A stretch of DNA of 64,000 nucleotides from JBBWZH01 sp035544115 (lineage in GTDB: Bacteria > Actinomycetota > Actinomycetes > Mycobacteriales > CADCTP01), in contig OY970235.1 of NCBI GenBank assembly GCA_963714145.1, positions 6,634,001 to 6,698,000 on the forward strand, written 5' to 3'. Each line of letters opens with the position of its first letter. The stretch's first letter is position 1. The notes under the pieces were generated by a model that saw nothing but the letters and a program-made list of their open reading frames with translations, was not told the DNA's origin and made no database searches. Shown in pieces: positions 10,201 through 19,963 of the stretch. Both the position numbers and the translations under genes were made by a program.

Positions 10201-13064
10201 ACGGTCTCCAGGGGCAGCTCGACGCGTTCGGCGGCGAGCGTGCGGAGCAGGTCGAGCGTGGACGTGCCGTCCTCGGCCACACCGGCCGGCCCGGCCGGCT
10301 CGGTGCTGGTGTCGGGTTGGCTCAGCCCGACGGCGAGGTCGGGAGCGGTCTCGCAGGGGCTGGCCAGGAACGTGAACCCGCCGTCCAGCGGCAGCGGACG
10401 GACGACCCGACCGGTGAACAGCGCCTCGGTGTCCAGCACGGCGCCCAGCGCGTGCGCGGCACCGACGACCGACAGCAGCGGGCACAGCGACGGGCTGTCG
10501 GTGTCGACGGCCAGGACCGGTGTGCCCGGCGCGATGTCCGTCAGCAGGCCCGCGAGCACGCGCCCCGGTCCCACCTCCACGGCGAGGTCGGCCCCGGCGG
10601 CAGCCTTGGCAGCGGCCTCGTGGAAGCGGACGGGCCGCAGGATCTGGTCACGCAGCAACGCCGTCAGGTCGGTGGCGGGGTCGAGCACGTCACCGGTCAC
10701 AGTGCACATCACCGAGCGGGTCGGCCGGGTGAAGGTGAACTCGGCGAGCCGCGCCCCCATCGCCTCGTACGCCGGCTCCACCAGCGGCGAGTGGAAGGCA
10801 TGCGACACGTTGAGCCGGTTCGCGGTGAGGCCGGCGGCGCGGGCCCGCCCGCACACGCGGTCCACGGCGTCCGTGTCACCCGCGATGACCGTCTGTTGTG
10901 GACCGTTGTAGCCGGCGACCACCACCGGGTCGTCGGCGAACAGCCGCTCGGCCACGTCCGGTGTGGTGGCCAGGCCGGCCATGGCGCCGCCGCCCCGGCT
11001 GGCGTTGGCCATGACCTGGCCCCGCACCTTAGCCAGGCGCAGCACGTCCTCGGCGCCCATCGCGCCGGCCCACGCGAGCGCGGTCAGCTCCCCCAGGCTG
11101 TGCCCGACCGCCACGTCCGCCTCGATACCCAGGCTCCGCAGAACCCGCAGGGCGGCGACGGAGCCGGCGACGATCCGCGGCTGGGCCACCTCCGTGGCCA
11201 CCTGGTCGCCCCCGGTGGGCACGCCGGCCTCGGTGAACACGGCCTCCGCCGCGGCGAACCGCCGACGGATCGCGCCCACGGCGCCCTGGCCGGAACCCTG
11301 GCCGGGGAACAGGTACGCGATCCGCGGCGCGGTGCGGCCGTGGCCGAGGTACCCGCCGTCCGCGGTGAACAGGCGCCGCTCGCCCCCGTCGAGCGCCGCG
11401 AGCAGGCGGCGGAGTTTCGCGGTGGCGTCCGCAGGGCTGGTGGTGACGACGGCGGCGCGTACCGGCCCGCCGGTCAACTGCCCGGCCAAGGTACCGGCCA
11501 GATCGGCGACCTCGGCGAACGACAGCTTCGGCACCAGCTCGACCAACCTCGCGACCTCCGCTCGAAGGGCGGCGTGATCGGCTCCGGCGAACAACAGCAG
11601 CTCGGCGTCCTGGCGGCCGCTGACCAGCGTCACCGTGCGTGCGGCCAGCTCGGCGCGACGGGTCGTACCGGGCGCTTGTTCGAGCGCGATGTGGGTGTTG
11701 ACGCCGCCGAAGCCCAGCGCGGACACACCCGCCCGGACCGGCGCGTCCGTGGGCCACAGCTCCGGTGCGGCCGGGACGTAGAGGGCCGGCGCGGCGCCGG
11801 TGAGTTTCGGGTGCGGCTCGTAGTGCCCGGTGGCCGGCGGGATGACCTGGTGGTGCACGGACAACGCCGCCTTGATCAGGCCGCCGACGCCCGCGGCCGC
11901 CTTGGTGTGGCCGAAGTTGGCCTTGATCGAGCTGATCGCCGCCGGGCGCGCCGCGGGGTCGGCGTCCCGGCGGGCCGAGCCGATCGCCTCCAGCTCGGTG
12001 GCGTCACCGACCGCGGTTCCGGTGCCGTGACCCTCGAAGTAGCCGACGGTCTGCACGCCGTACCCGGCCCTGGCGTAGGCCCGGCTGATGGCCAGCCGGT
12101 GGCCGCCGGCCTCCGGGCGGGTGATGCCGCCCTTGCCGTCCGACGAGATCCCCCAGCCGGTGATCGACGCGTAGCTCCGCAGCCCCCGCGCGACGGCGTC
12201 GGCCTCGCGCATCAGCACGACGACACCCGAGCCCTCGCCCGGCCAGAAACCGTTCGAGCCCTTGTCGTACACCCTCATCTCGTCCGTGGCCAGCGCGCCG
12301 GTCTTGGCGAAGCCGATCACCTCGAACGGGTCGATGGACAGGTCCACACCGCCCGCGAGACACACGTCGAGGTCGCCGTCCGCCAGCGCCCTGGCCGCGG
12401 TGGCGACCGAGATCAGCGACGACGAACACGCACCGTCCACTGTGTACCCGCCGCCGTGCAGGTCGAAGTGGTTGCAGATCCGGCCCGCGATGGTGTTGGC
12501 GAGCCCTCCGGCCAGGCTGTCCTCGTTGATCGCCGGGAACGGCGCCTTGTACACCGGTTCCAGGTCACGCAGGAAGGCGCTCGTCTCGTCGTCGTCCCAG
12601 CCCTTGGCGGCCAGGGCGGCGGCGAGGGTGCGTCGGACGTACGGCCAGCGCAGCCGCATCAGGTTGGCGCGGGAGAACTCGCCCGCGAGGCTGTTGCCGA
12701 AGATCACGCCGGTGGATTCGCGTGGCAGGCCTTCGGCGTCCGGGAAGCCGGCGTCGGCCATGGCCGCCGACGCGACGTCCAGCGCCAGCCAGTGCGTGAG
12801 GTCGGTGGAGCGGAACGTGCTGCCCGCGACCTTGTACCTGAGCCGGTCGAACTCAAAGTCGCGCAGCACGGCCGCTTTGGTGGTGTAGGAGCGGTCCGGC
12901 GCGTTCGGGTCCGGCGAGTAGTAGTCGGCGTGGTTCATCCGCTCGTCGGGCAGCCGGCGGAACGCCCGGCGCCCGGCCAGGACGTTCTCCCAGAGCTCCT
13001 GGGGGCTGGCGGCGTCGGGGTACCGAAGTCCGATGCCAACGATCGCGATCCGCTCGGTGCTCAA
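7271..13064 (-). CDS. pksE: Enediyne polyketide synthase PKSE (KS-AT-ACP-KR-DH-PPTase), with one apparent frameshift
   Basis: This is the iterative synthase that builds the enediyne polyene from acetyl/malonyl units. From TTG 13064 the order is KS (Cys213 in VDGACSSSLIS, HGTGT and NFGHTKAA histidines), AT (Ser656 in GHSLGEL), the atypical ACP (second Ser of HLHLSSITVG, about residue 969), KR (TGGGKGI near 1205), DH (His1486 in YLSDHVLDGEPLFP) and a C-terminal phosphopantetheinyl transferase. This is the PKSE architecture, not a modular type I PKS. The frame breaks at a GGG run on the plus strand (7724-7726): removing one base joins RRAQT to KLAASRALGG and gives 1930 residues, close to SgcE (about 1940). 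TTG 13064 overlaps the stop of a 22-codon leader. Identity is certain; whether the frameshift is real is not. Confidence 0.95.
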
Positions 13065-13129
13065 ACCTCTACCGCCTGTTCGACGCGCTTCTGGTTCTTC
13101 CCCAAGCCTGCCGTCGTGCCGTGACACAT
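13061..13129 (-). CDS. 22-codon leader ORF overlapping the PKSE start
   Basis: A short reading frame begins at ATG 13129, five bases after a perfect GAGGAG, and encodes 22 residues starting MCHGTTAGLG and ending EQAVEV. Its TGA stop lies inside the TTGA that also contains the TTG start of PKSE. The ribosome site in this region is therefore better placed for the leader than for PKSE, suggesting translational coupling. No regulatory peptide family is recognised. It may only serve to deliver ribosomes, or the PKSE start may lie elsewhere. Confidence 0.45.
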   Translation of the reverse strand: MCHGTTAGLGKNQKRVEQAVEV

Positions 13130-13285
13130 TGCTTCTCCTCATGTGCCGTGGCGGCCCGGTTTCCCCGAAAAAGGCACCACACCGCACTGGCGGAGATGCG
13201 GACCGGCGATCGCGACGCCGACGCTTGTGGACAAACCCGTTCTGGAAACCGGCAAGGGGACGAAGGTGACCGGAAATCCCGCCAC

Positions 13286-14674
13286 GTGGAAGAACGCATT
13301 TCCCGACCCGCCGCCATGCTGAAGGCGGGCCGCCGGACGCCGCCGGGGCCGCCGGGACGGGCTGCGCTGGGCATCCTGCGCCAGCTGCGCGCCGACCGGC
13401 TGGGCCTGATGAGCGAGGCGGTCCGGGAGTACGGCGACGCGGTGCGGGTGGCGATCGGCCCGAAGAAGCTCTACATCTTCAACCACCCCGACCACGCCAA
13501 GCACGTGCTCGCCGACAACGCCGCCAACTACCACAAGGGCATCGGCTACACCGAGGCCAAGCGGGCGCTCGGCGATGGACTGCTTACCAGCGAGGGCGCG
13601 CTGTGGAAGGAACAGCGGCGAACCATCCAGCCGGTGTTCCAGCACAAGCGGATCGCCGAACGGGCCGACGTGATCGTGGACGAGGCGCTCGGCCTGGTCG
13701 AACGCCTACGCGGGCACGTGGGCACGGGCCCGGTGGACGTGCTGACCGAGGTCACCGCGCTCACGCTGGGCGTGCTCGGCGACACCCTGCTGGACACCGA
13801 CCTCAGTGCGTTCGACGCGGTCGAGCACTCCTTCGAGGCCGTGCAGGACCAGGCCATGTTCGAGATGGAGACCCTGGGCCTGGTGCCGCGGTGGCTGCCG
13901 CTGAAGGGACAGCGGACGTTCCGCGCGGCCCGTGCCCACCTGGAACAGGTCGTGGCCACCCTGGTGGCACAGCGGAAGGCGGATCCGTCCCGGACCGGCG
14001 ACGACGTGCTGACCCGGCTCATCGCGTCCACCGCCCAGGAGACCGACAAGCGGGTCACCGACCGTCGCATGCGAGACGAGCTGGTGACGTTGTTGCTGGC
14101 CGGTCACGAGACGACGGCCAGCACGGTCGGGTGGACACTGCACCTGGTCAGCCGGCACCCGCGGGTCCGCGAGCGGCTGCACGAGGAGGCCGTGACCGTC
14201 TACACGCGACGGCGCCCGACCTACGAGGACCTGCCACGACTGCGCTACACGAACATGGTGTTGCAGGAGGCCATGCGGCTGTACCCGCCGGTGTGGATCC
14301 TCCCGCGCCGGGCGGTGGCCGATGACGAGGTCGGCGGCTACCACGTGCCGGCCGGCGCGGAGGTGCTGGTCTGCCCGTACACCCTGCACCGGCACCCGCG
14401 GTACTGGCCGGAGCCGGGCCGCTTCGACCCCGGGCGGTTCGACCCGGACGTGCCGGTGGACCGGCCGCGCTACGCGCACATCCCGTTCGGCGGCGGTCCC
14501 CGGTTCTGCGTCGGCAACCACCTCGGGATGATGGAGGCCACCTTCGTCATCTCCACGCTCATGCGCGACCTGCGGCTGGTGGGGCAGCCGGGCTTCCAGG
14601 TGAAGGCGGAGCCCATGATGTCGCTACGCCTCGGTGGCGGACTCCCCATGACCGTCCACAACGCGACGGGTTGA
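13286..14674 (+). CDS. Cytochrome P450 (divergent from PKSE)
   Basis: The protein is 462 residues from GTG 13286, or 452 from ATG 13316 (MLKAGRRTPPGPPG); neither has a strong ribosome site and the ATG is a reasonable alternative. Motifs are complete: I-helix LLLAGHETTAS, the K-helix E-x-x-R in EAMRLYPP, and heme loop FGGGPRFCVGNHLG with the ligand Cys. The closest style is the bacterial CYP102-like/class E group, as found for the P450s of enediyne loci, where they oxidise the core or a side chain. It shares a promoter region of at most 156 bp with the PKSE leader and is followed after four bases by a methyltransferase. The substrate cannot be read from sequence. Confidence 0.9.
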   Translation: MEERISRPAAMLKAGRRTPPGPPGRAALGILRQLRADRLGLMSEAVREYGDAVRVAIGPKKLYIFNHPDHAKHVLADNAANYHKGIGYTEAKRALGDGLLTSEGALWKEQRRTIQPVFQHKRIAERADVIVDEALGLVERLRGHVGTGPVDVLTEVTALTLGVLGDTLLDTDLSAFDAVEHSFEAVQDQAMFEMETLGLVPRWLPLKGQRTFRAARAHLEQVVATLVAQRKADPSRTGDDVLTRLIASTAQETDKRVTDRRMRDELVTLLLAGHETTASTVGWTLHLVSRHPRVRERLHEEAVTVYTRRRPTYEDLPRLRYTNMVLQEAMRLYPPVWILPRRAVADDEVGGYHVPAGAEVLVCPYTLHRHPRYWPEPGRFDPGRFDPDVPVDRPRYAHIPFGGGPRFCVGNHLGMMEATFVISTLMRDLRLVGQPGFQVKAEPMMSLRLGGGLPMTVHNATG

Positions 14675-14678
14675 CACC

Positions 14679-15827
14679 ATGCCGGAACCCCGGTTCGCGC
14701 AGCTGCGCGCCGCCATCGACGACGAGCGGGTGCGGGCGTTGTTCACGTCCTCGTTCCTCGCGGCGAACGAGACATTCGCGCGGCTCGTCGACGCGGCCGC
14801 GTACCGGATCCTCGCGTCGGTCGGCGCACTGCCGCCGGCGACGGGCGTGACGGTCGCGCAGGCCAAGCAGCACCTCTCGATTCCCTGGCGTCGTACGGTT
14901 CCGCTGCGGTTCATGTACGAGAAGCTCGCCGTCACCGGCATCCTCGCCGAGCGGGGCGGCCACTACTTCCCCGGAACCGACGCGGTGGAGGACTTCGACG
15001 TCGTCGCGGCCGAACTCGCCGAGCTGGGCCCCGGTGCCGCGGCGGCCGCGGAGATCCTGCGGCTGCTGGTCGACGAGGCCGGCCGCTTCTTCCGCGGTGA
15101 CGCGACCGGCGACGAGATCCTGTTCGTGCCGGACAAACTCCCGCTTTGGCTGCGGTACTTCTCCAACGACAACATTCTGTACGCGATCAACAACGCGGTC
15201 GGCGCCGAGGCGCTGTCCCGCGTCGTTCCCGCCGGCGGCGGCGAGATCCTCGAAGTCGGCGGTGGCTGCGGCAGCGGAGCCGAGCAGGCATTGCATACCC
15301 TCGGCCCGGCCGTCACGCGCTACCGGTTCACCGAGGTGGCCGAGACCTTCGCCCGGTACGGCGAGCAGGCGGCCCGGGCCGCGGCGGCACCGTCGACCAC
15401 GGTCGAGTCCGCGCGGCTGGACATGACGACACCGTGGGCGGCGCAGGGGGTCGGGCCTGGCACGTTCGACGTCGTCTACGCCGTCAACTGCTTCCACGTC
15501 GCGCCCGACCTGGACTTCGTCGCCGCCGAGGCGGCGACGGCGCTCAAGCCGGGTGGCACGGTCGTCGTGTCCGAGTGCGTGCGGCCCAGCAGGCTCGCCC
15601 GGCCGATCCACGCGGAGATCATCTTCGACTTCCTGGACAGCTTCACCGACGTCGTCACCGACCCGGTGAAGCGGCCGACGCACGGGTTCCTGACCCCGGT
15701 CGCCTGGCGTGCCACGTTCGAGGCCGCCGGCCTCGCCGATGTGACGATCCTGCCGGATGTGGACGCGGTGGCCGAGAGGTACCCGGACTTCGTGGTGGGT
15801 GCCGTGCTGGCCCGCGCGAGCACTTAG
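14679..15827 (+). CDS. SAM-dependent methyltransferase
   Basis: This 382-residue protein begins four bases after the P450 stop. A mainly helical N-terminal half (residues 1-180) of the kind used for dimerisation and substrate binding is followed by the Rossmann methyltransferase domain: motif I ILEVGGGCGSGAEQAL near residue 190, DVVYAVNCFHVAPD, and LKPGGTVVVSECVRP near 290. The ending VGAVLARAST is typical of small-molecule methyltransferases. Coupling to the P450 suggests hydroxylation followed by O-methylation of the same compound, which is inference. Confidence 0.85.
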   Translation: MPEPRFAQLRAAIDDERVRALFTSSFLAANETFARLVDAAAYRILASVGALPPATGVTVAQAKQHLSIPWRRTVPLRFMYEKLAVTGILAERGGHYFPGTDAVEDFDVVAAELAELGPGAAAAAEILRLLVDEAGRFFRGDATGDEILFVPDKLPLWLRYFSNDNILYAINNAVGAEALSRVVPAGGGEILEVGGGCGSGAEQALHTLGPAVTRYRFTEVAETFARYGEQAARAAAAPSTTVESARLDMTTPWAAQGVGPGTFDVVYAVNCFHVAPDLDFVAAEAATALKPGGTVVVSECVRPSRLARPIHAEIIFDFLDSFTDVVTDPVKRPTHGFLTPVAWRATFEAAGLADVTILPDVDAVAERYPDFVVGAVLARAST

Positions 15828-15900
15828 GAAGGTGCGTCCGTCCGCGCCGCTGCCGCAGTCTGAAGTGGACCTACCCCGACCTCAGCGAGAGGACAGGCGG

Positions 15901-16701
15901 ATGACCGAGCCCCAGGGCGTGCTCTCGGCGCTGAAAGCCGACGCGGCGGAGTTGCGGCGACTGCTTTCGGGCCTCGACGCGGCCGAGTGGACGACGCCGA
16001 CCCCCGCACCAGGCTGGACGATCACCCACCAGGTCGCGCACCTGGCCGCCACCTTCCAGCGCGCGGGGCTGGCCGCGGGCGACCCCGACGCGTTCCGGGA
16101 TGTGATGGCGCACGCAGAACCCGATCTCGCCGACGAGGTGGCCGCGGTCATGCGGCCGTACCTCGAACTGCCGACGGACAAGCTGCGCGACCGCTGGTAC
16201 GAGGAGATGGTCACGGCGGCCGACGCGCTCGCCGCGGTGCCGCCCGGCGAAGAGGTGCCGTGGCTGGTCAACCCGCTGCCACCGGCTGTGCTGGCCAGCG
16301 GCGGGTTGATGGAGCTGTTCGCGCACGGCCAGGACATCGCCGACGCGCTGGGCGAGCGGCTGGAGCGTACCGACCGGATCGGGCACCTCGTCGGGTTCGT
16401 CGTGCACACCCGGCAGTTCGGCTACCTGGCCAGCGGTATGACGCCGCCGGAGGCCGACTTCCGGTTCGAGGTCACCGCGCCGTCCGGTGCACTGTGGACG
16501 TTCGGCCCGCCGGACGCCAGCCAGCGGATCGAAGGCCCCGCCGTGGACCTCTGCCTGCTGGCCGCGCGCCGCCGGCACCACGCGGACCTGTCCCTGGTCG
16601 CCACCGGCGAGCACGCCCAGCGCTGGTTGGAGATCGCCCAGGCGTACCGCGGGCCGGCCGGCGCCGGCCGTGCACCCGGTCAGTTCGCGAAGGTCGGCTG
16701 A
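15901..16701 (+). CDS. TIGR03084-type metal-binding protein (MDMPI/DinB fold)
   Basis: The 266-residue protein has ATG 15901 after GAGAGGACAG. The N-terminal segment TPAPGWTITHQVAHLAATF and the later GGLMELFAHGQDIADALG contain the spaced histidines and aspartate of the mycothiol-dependent maleylpyruvate isomerase / DinB metal site. The C-terminal part resembles the MDMPI C-domain, matching the actinobacterial TIGR03084 group, whose reaction is not generally known. Members occur in polyketide clusters. It closes the P450-methyltransferase operon and ends just before a strong hairpin. Confidence 0.75.
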   Translation: MTEPQGVLSALKADAAELRRLLSGLDAAEWTTPTPAPGWTITHQVAHLAATFQRAGLAAGDPDAFRDVMAHAEPDLADEVAAVMRPYLELPTDKLRDRWYEEMVTAADALAAVPPGEEVPWLVNPLPPAVLASGGLMELFAHGQDIADALGERLERTDRIGHLVGFVVHTRQFGYLASGMTPPEADFRFEVTAPSGALWTFGPPDASQRIEGPAVDLCLLAARRRHHADLSLVATGEHAQRWLEIAQAYRGPAGAGRAPGQFAKVG

Positions 16702-16712
16702 CGGACACACCG

Positions 16713-16746
16713 AACGACCCCGGCCAGGCAGCAGGCCGGGGTCGTT
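16713..16746. terminator. Bidirectional hairpin between convergent genes
   Basis: A perfect 13-bp inverted repeat (AACGACCCCGGCC, 16713-16725, with its complement at 16734-16746) encloses an 8-base loop and is followed by T. It sits between the stop codons of the convergent genes ending at 16701 and 16760, so it can end transcription from both sides. Confidence 0.8.
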
Positions 16747-16759
16747 TCGCGGGTCCAGG

Positions 16760-17974
16760 TCAGCCGAGCCGGACCGGCAGGGCGTCCATGCTGCGGATCA
16801 CCACACCCTCGCGCCACCGCACCTTTTCCGCCGGGACGGCCAGCTCGATCCGGTCGAACCGGTCCAGCAACAGGTTGAACGCGATCTCGGCCTCCAGCCG
16901 GGCCAGCGGCGAGCCGAGGCAGAAGTGCACGCCGTGGCCGAACGCCAGGTGCCCGGCGGTGTCCCGGCGGATGTCGAACCGGTCCGGGTCGGCGAACTGC
17001 TCCTCGTCCCGGTTGGCCGACGCCAGCGCCAGCATCACGAACTCGTCCGCGGGGATCAGCATGCCGCCGATCTCGGTGGGTTCGTTGGTGTAGCGGAAGG
17101 TCGCCATGTTCAGCGGGCCCTCGTAGCGCAGGAACTCGTCGACCGCGCCGGGCAACAGCGACCGGTCGGCCCGCAGCGCGGCGAACTGCTCCGGGTTCTT
17201 GAGCAGCAACAGGACACCCGAGGCAATCAGGCTGACCGTCGTCTCGTGGCCGGCGACCAGCAGCAGGAACACCATGGACACGAGCTCGGTCTCGGTCAGC
17301 TGGTCGTCATCGTCGCGTGCGTGCACCAGGGCGCCCAACAGGTCCGTGACGGGCTGCTCGCGCTTCCTGGCGATCAGGCCCATCAGGTAGTTCCGGGTGG
17401 CGTCGGCCGCGTGCTGCACCTCGTCCGGTTCGCCGCCCGAGATCAGCGTGACCGACCAGCCACGGAACTGCTCCAGCTCCTCGGCCGGCATCCCGATCAG
17501 CTCGCAGATCACCGTGATCGGCAGCGGGAACGCGAACGCCTCGACGAGGTCCACCTCGTCCTTGCCGGCCATCGCGTCCAGCAGTTCAGTGGCGATCTGT
17601 TCGATCCGGGGGCGCATCTGCTCGATCCGGCGCAGGGTGAACGCCTTGGTGACCAGCTTGCGCAGCCGGATGTGGTCGGGCGGGTCCATGTTGAGCATGT
17701 GCGCGACGAGCGCGGGGTGCACGAAACCGGGTTGGCTGCGCATGGTGTTGCGGGCGAACAGCTCGGGATAGCGCCGGAAGTCCTTGTGCAGGGCCGGATT
17801 GGCCAATGCGTCCCGGACGTCCTCGTGCCGGGTCACCACCCAGGCCTGCAGACCGGCCGGCAGCACCACCCGCTGGACCGGGCTCTCCTTGCGCAACCGG
17901 GTGTACACCGAGTGCGGATCCTGCAGGAATTCCGGCCCGAACCGCTCGGTCGGCACAGTCGTGTTGTCCACCAT
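16760..17974 (-). CDS. Cytochrome P450 (CYP105/107-like)
   Basis: ATG 17974, about six bases after GAGGAG, gives 404 residues. The I-helix reads LLLVAGHETTVSL, the E-x-x-R lies in DEFLRYEGP, and the heme loop is FGHGVHFCLGSPLAR. Length and motifs are those of soluble Streptomyces-type P450s that use separate ferredoxin partners. It is a probable tailoring oxidase of the enediyne core or its side group. It is transcribed alone, convergent to the TIGR03084 gene and divergent from the PQQ-propeller gene. Confidence 0.9.
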   Translation of the reverse strand: MVDNTTVPTERFGPEFLQDPHSVYTRLRKESPVQRVVLPAGLQAWVVTRHEDVRDALANPALHKDFRRYPELFARNTMRSQPGFVHPALVAHMLNMDPPDHIRLRKLVTKAFTLRRIEQMRPRIEQIATELLDAMAGKDEVDLVEAFAFPLPITVICELIGMPAEELEQFRGWSVTLISGGEPDEVQHAADATRNYLMGLIARKREQPVTDLLGALVHARDDDDQLTETELVSMVFLLLVAGHETTVSLIASGVLLLLKNPEQFAALRADRSLLPGAVDEFLRYEGPLNMATFRYTNEPTEIGGMLIPADEFVMLALASANRDEEQFADPDRFDIRRDTAGHLAFGHGVHFCLGSPLARLEAEIAFNLLLDRFDRIELAVPAEKVRWREGVVIRSMDALPVRLG

Positions 17975-18341
17975 GGAATCTCCTCGCCACCACATGACCG
18001 GGGCTTGTCACGACAGCTGCCGGAAATCCATCCAGGTGTTGAGCAGCCCGCCCGGGCGCAGCCATCGGCGTGTGCCGACTGAAGTCGTCAGCGAATCCTC
18101 CCGGCCTGATGCTGGGACTCCGGCCGGCGCGCCCGCATCTTCCATCTTGCGCGGAAATCCCGCGCTGATGGGCTGCACCGTGGTGCTGCCCGGTCAGCCC
18201 GGCCGGCCGGATCCTCGCGCATTCCAGGAGATGCACGGCCGGCGCGTGGGCTGACACGCTGGAGCGCACTGACAACCAGACCCGGGCGGCGTACGGGTCA
18301 GATCCCGTCGTCGTGATCAAGGACCTGGGAGGGCGACGAAG
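17975..18341. other. Divergent intergenic region, promoters expected
   Basis: These 367 bp separate the P450 gene (minus) from the secreted propeller gene (plus). I see no gene with a ribosome site here. The right end carries GGGAGG upstream of ATG 18342. No clear repeat or operator was found. Confidence 0.4.
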
Positions 18342-19910
18342 ATGACCGTTGACCGTTGGGCGCGTGGCCTCACCGCGCTCGCCGTGGCAGTGCTGACCGC
18401 GACCACGGTCACCGCTGCCGACGCCGACGCCACCGGTACCGCCCGCTGTGGTTGGGGTACGTGGGCACAACCGAACGCGGACCCGGCCGGCACCCGCGCG
18501 GTGCCCGGACCGATCAGCTCCCGGAGCGTGTCGCAGCTGCGCGCCGCCTGGTCCGTGCCGATCAAGGGGGCGACGGACCAGTGGCCGGGTTCGTACGCCG
18601 CGACACCGGTCGTGTCCGGCGGGGTCGTCTACACACAGGACCTCGACTCCAACGTCTACGCCATCGACCTGCGCACCGGTCGTCCACTGTGGACGCGGAT
18701 GTACCGCTCGCACACCAACGGCCCCAACGGGGTCGCGGTCACCGGTGGCCTGGTCTTCGGTGCCACGCTGACCGAGGCGTTCGGTCTCGACGCGCGTACC
18801 GGCCGGGAGGTCTGGCGGCGGGTGCTCACGCGCAACGCCAACGAGGCCATCGACATGGCGCCCGGTGTGCATGCCGGGACCGTCTACCTCTCCACCGTTC
18901 CCAGCTTCCTGAACGGCGGGACCGCCGTGGGCGCCGTCGGGGTCCTGTGGGCGATGGACGCGCGCACCGGCAAGACCAGGTGGACATGGGACACCGTGCC
19001 CGCCGACCTGTGGGGACGTCCGGACGTCAACTCCGGCGGCGGCCTGTGGTACCCGCCCACGTTCGACGGGAAGGGCGATGTCTACGGCGCCGTCGCGAAC
19101 CCCAACCCGTTCGTGGGCACCGACTCGCAGCCGTGGGGATCGAGCCGGCCGGGCAACAACCTGTACTCCAACTCGGTGGTCAAGCTGTCGGCGCGGACCG
19201 GCAAGGTGATCTGGTACCACCAGGTGCTGCCGCACGGCATCTACGACTGGGACCTGCAGAACCCACCGATCCTCACCACGGTCCGCGGCCGGCCGGTCGT
19301 GGTCGCGTCCGGGAAGACCGGCTACGTCTACCTCCTCGACCGTGTCACCGGCCGCCAGCTGTGGAAGACCCCGGTCGGCAGGCACAACGGCCACGACAAC
19401 GACAACCTGCTGGCGATGGCCGGCAGGTTCGACCAGATGCCCACCCTGCCGATGGACCTCTACCCCGGAGCGCTCGGCGGCGTCCCGGCCCCCGCCGCCG
19501 TGGACCGGACAACCGTGTACGTGGCCGTGAACAACATGAAGGTGACGTGGCAGAGCCAGACCACGCCCGAGATCCCACCGTTGACCGCGGGCCGCGGCGA
19601 GGTCGTCGCACTCGACCTGGCCACCGGGCGGACCAGGTGGTCCCAACCCCTCGGCTCCTCACCGTACGGGGGCACGTCGGTAACGAACGACCTGGTGTTC
19701 ACGACCACGTTCGACGGGGTCGTGCACGCCTACCAGACCCGAACCGGGAAGCCAGCGTGGGAGAAGAAGCTCCCGGGGACGACGAACTCACCGGTGGCCA
19801 TCACCGGGGACACTGTGCTCGCCGCGAGCGGCTGGCCGCAGAACGCGAGCGAGAAGGCGGAAATCGTGGCCTACCGGCTCGACTTCAACCGGGCGGCGGG
19901 GCACTGCTGA
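18342..19910 (+). CDS. Secreted PQQ-type beta-propeller protein
   Basis: The 522 residues begin with a Sec signal peptide (GLTALAVAVLTATTVTAADA). The mature chain has seven blade repeats with the PQQ-enzyme signature xDxRTGxxxW (for example IDLRTGRPLWTR, LDARTGREVWRR, MDARTGKTRWTW, LDRVTGRQLWKT). This puts it in the quinoprotein dehydrogenase / BamB-like propeller superfamily. No heme c motif is seen. Such proteins oxidise alcohols outside the membrane when they bind PQQ, but cofactor binding cannot be confirmed here. It sits between two blocks of enediyne genes without an obvious role in them. Confidence 0.75.
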   Translation: MTVDRWARGLTALAVAVLTATTVTAADADATGTARCGWGTWAQPNADPAGTRAVPGPISSRSVSQLRAAWSVPIKGATDQWPGSYAATPVVSGGVVYTQDLDSNVYAIDLRTGRPLWTRMYRSHTNGPNGVAVTGGLVFGATLTEAFGLDARTGREVWRRVLTRNANEAIDMAPGVHAGTVYLSTVPSFLNGGTAVGAVGVLWAMDARTGKTRWTWDTVPADLWGRPDVNSGGGLWYPPTFDGKGDVYGAVANPNPFVGTDSQPWGSSRPGNNLYSNSVVKLSARTGKVIWYHQVLPHGIYDWDLQNPPILTTVRGRPVVVASGKTGYVYLLDRVTGRQLWKTPVGRHNGHDNDNLLAMAGRFDQMPTLPMDLYPGALGGVPAPAAVDRTTVYVAVNNMKVTWQSQTTPEIPPLTAGRGEVVALDLATGRTRWSQPLGSSPYGGTSVTNDLVFTTTFDGVVHAYQTRTGKPAWEKKLPGTTNSPVAITGDTVLAASGWPQNASEKAEIVAYRLDFNRAAGHC

Positions 19911-19943
19911 CCCGGAGCCGGCGAGGCGCCAGCGGGTCCGCCT

Positions 19944-19963
19944 CCGGCCGGAGAACCGGCCGG
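19944..19963. terminator. Short GC hairpin between convergent genes
   Basis: An 8-bp perfect stem (CCGGCCGG on both sides) with the tetraloop AGAA ends exactly at the stop codon of the sigma-factor gene. It lies in the 53-bp gap between the convergent genes ending at 19910 and 19964. Confidence 0.55.

Noticed and set aside
7271..13064. Modular type I PKS module
   Set aside because: The KS-AT-ACP-KR-DH-PPTase order and HLHLSSITVG carrier motif are specific to the enediyne iterative synthase.
8946..13124. A 1392-codon open frame antisense to PKSE
   Set aside because: Long antisense frames are expected in GC-rich coding DNA. The translation is low-complexity Arg/Gly/Val/Glu-rich and has no ribosome site or domain.
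13065..13187. N-terminal extension of PKSE to an ATG at 13187
   Set aside because: The frame is open but has no ribosome site, and SgcE-type proteins begin at the RIAIVG strand. The only good ribosome site nearby serves the short leader ORF.
17784..18254. Plus-strand open frame across the start of the P450 gene and the gap after it
   Set aside because: It overlaps the P450 coding region antisense, has no domain and no ribosome site.
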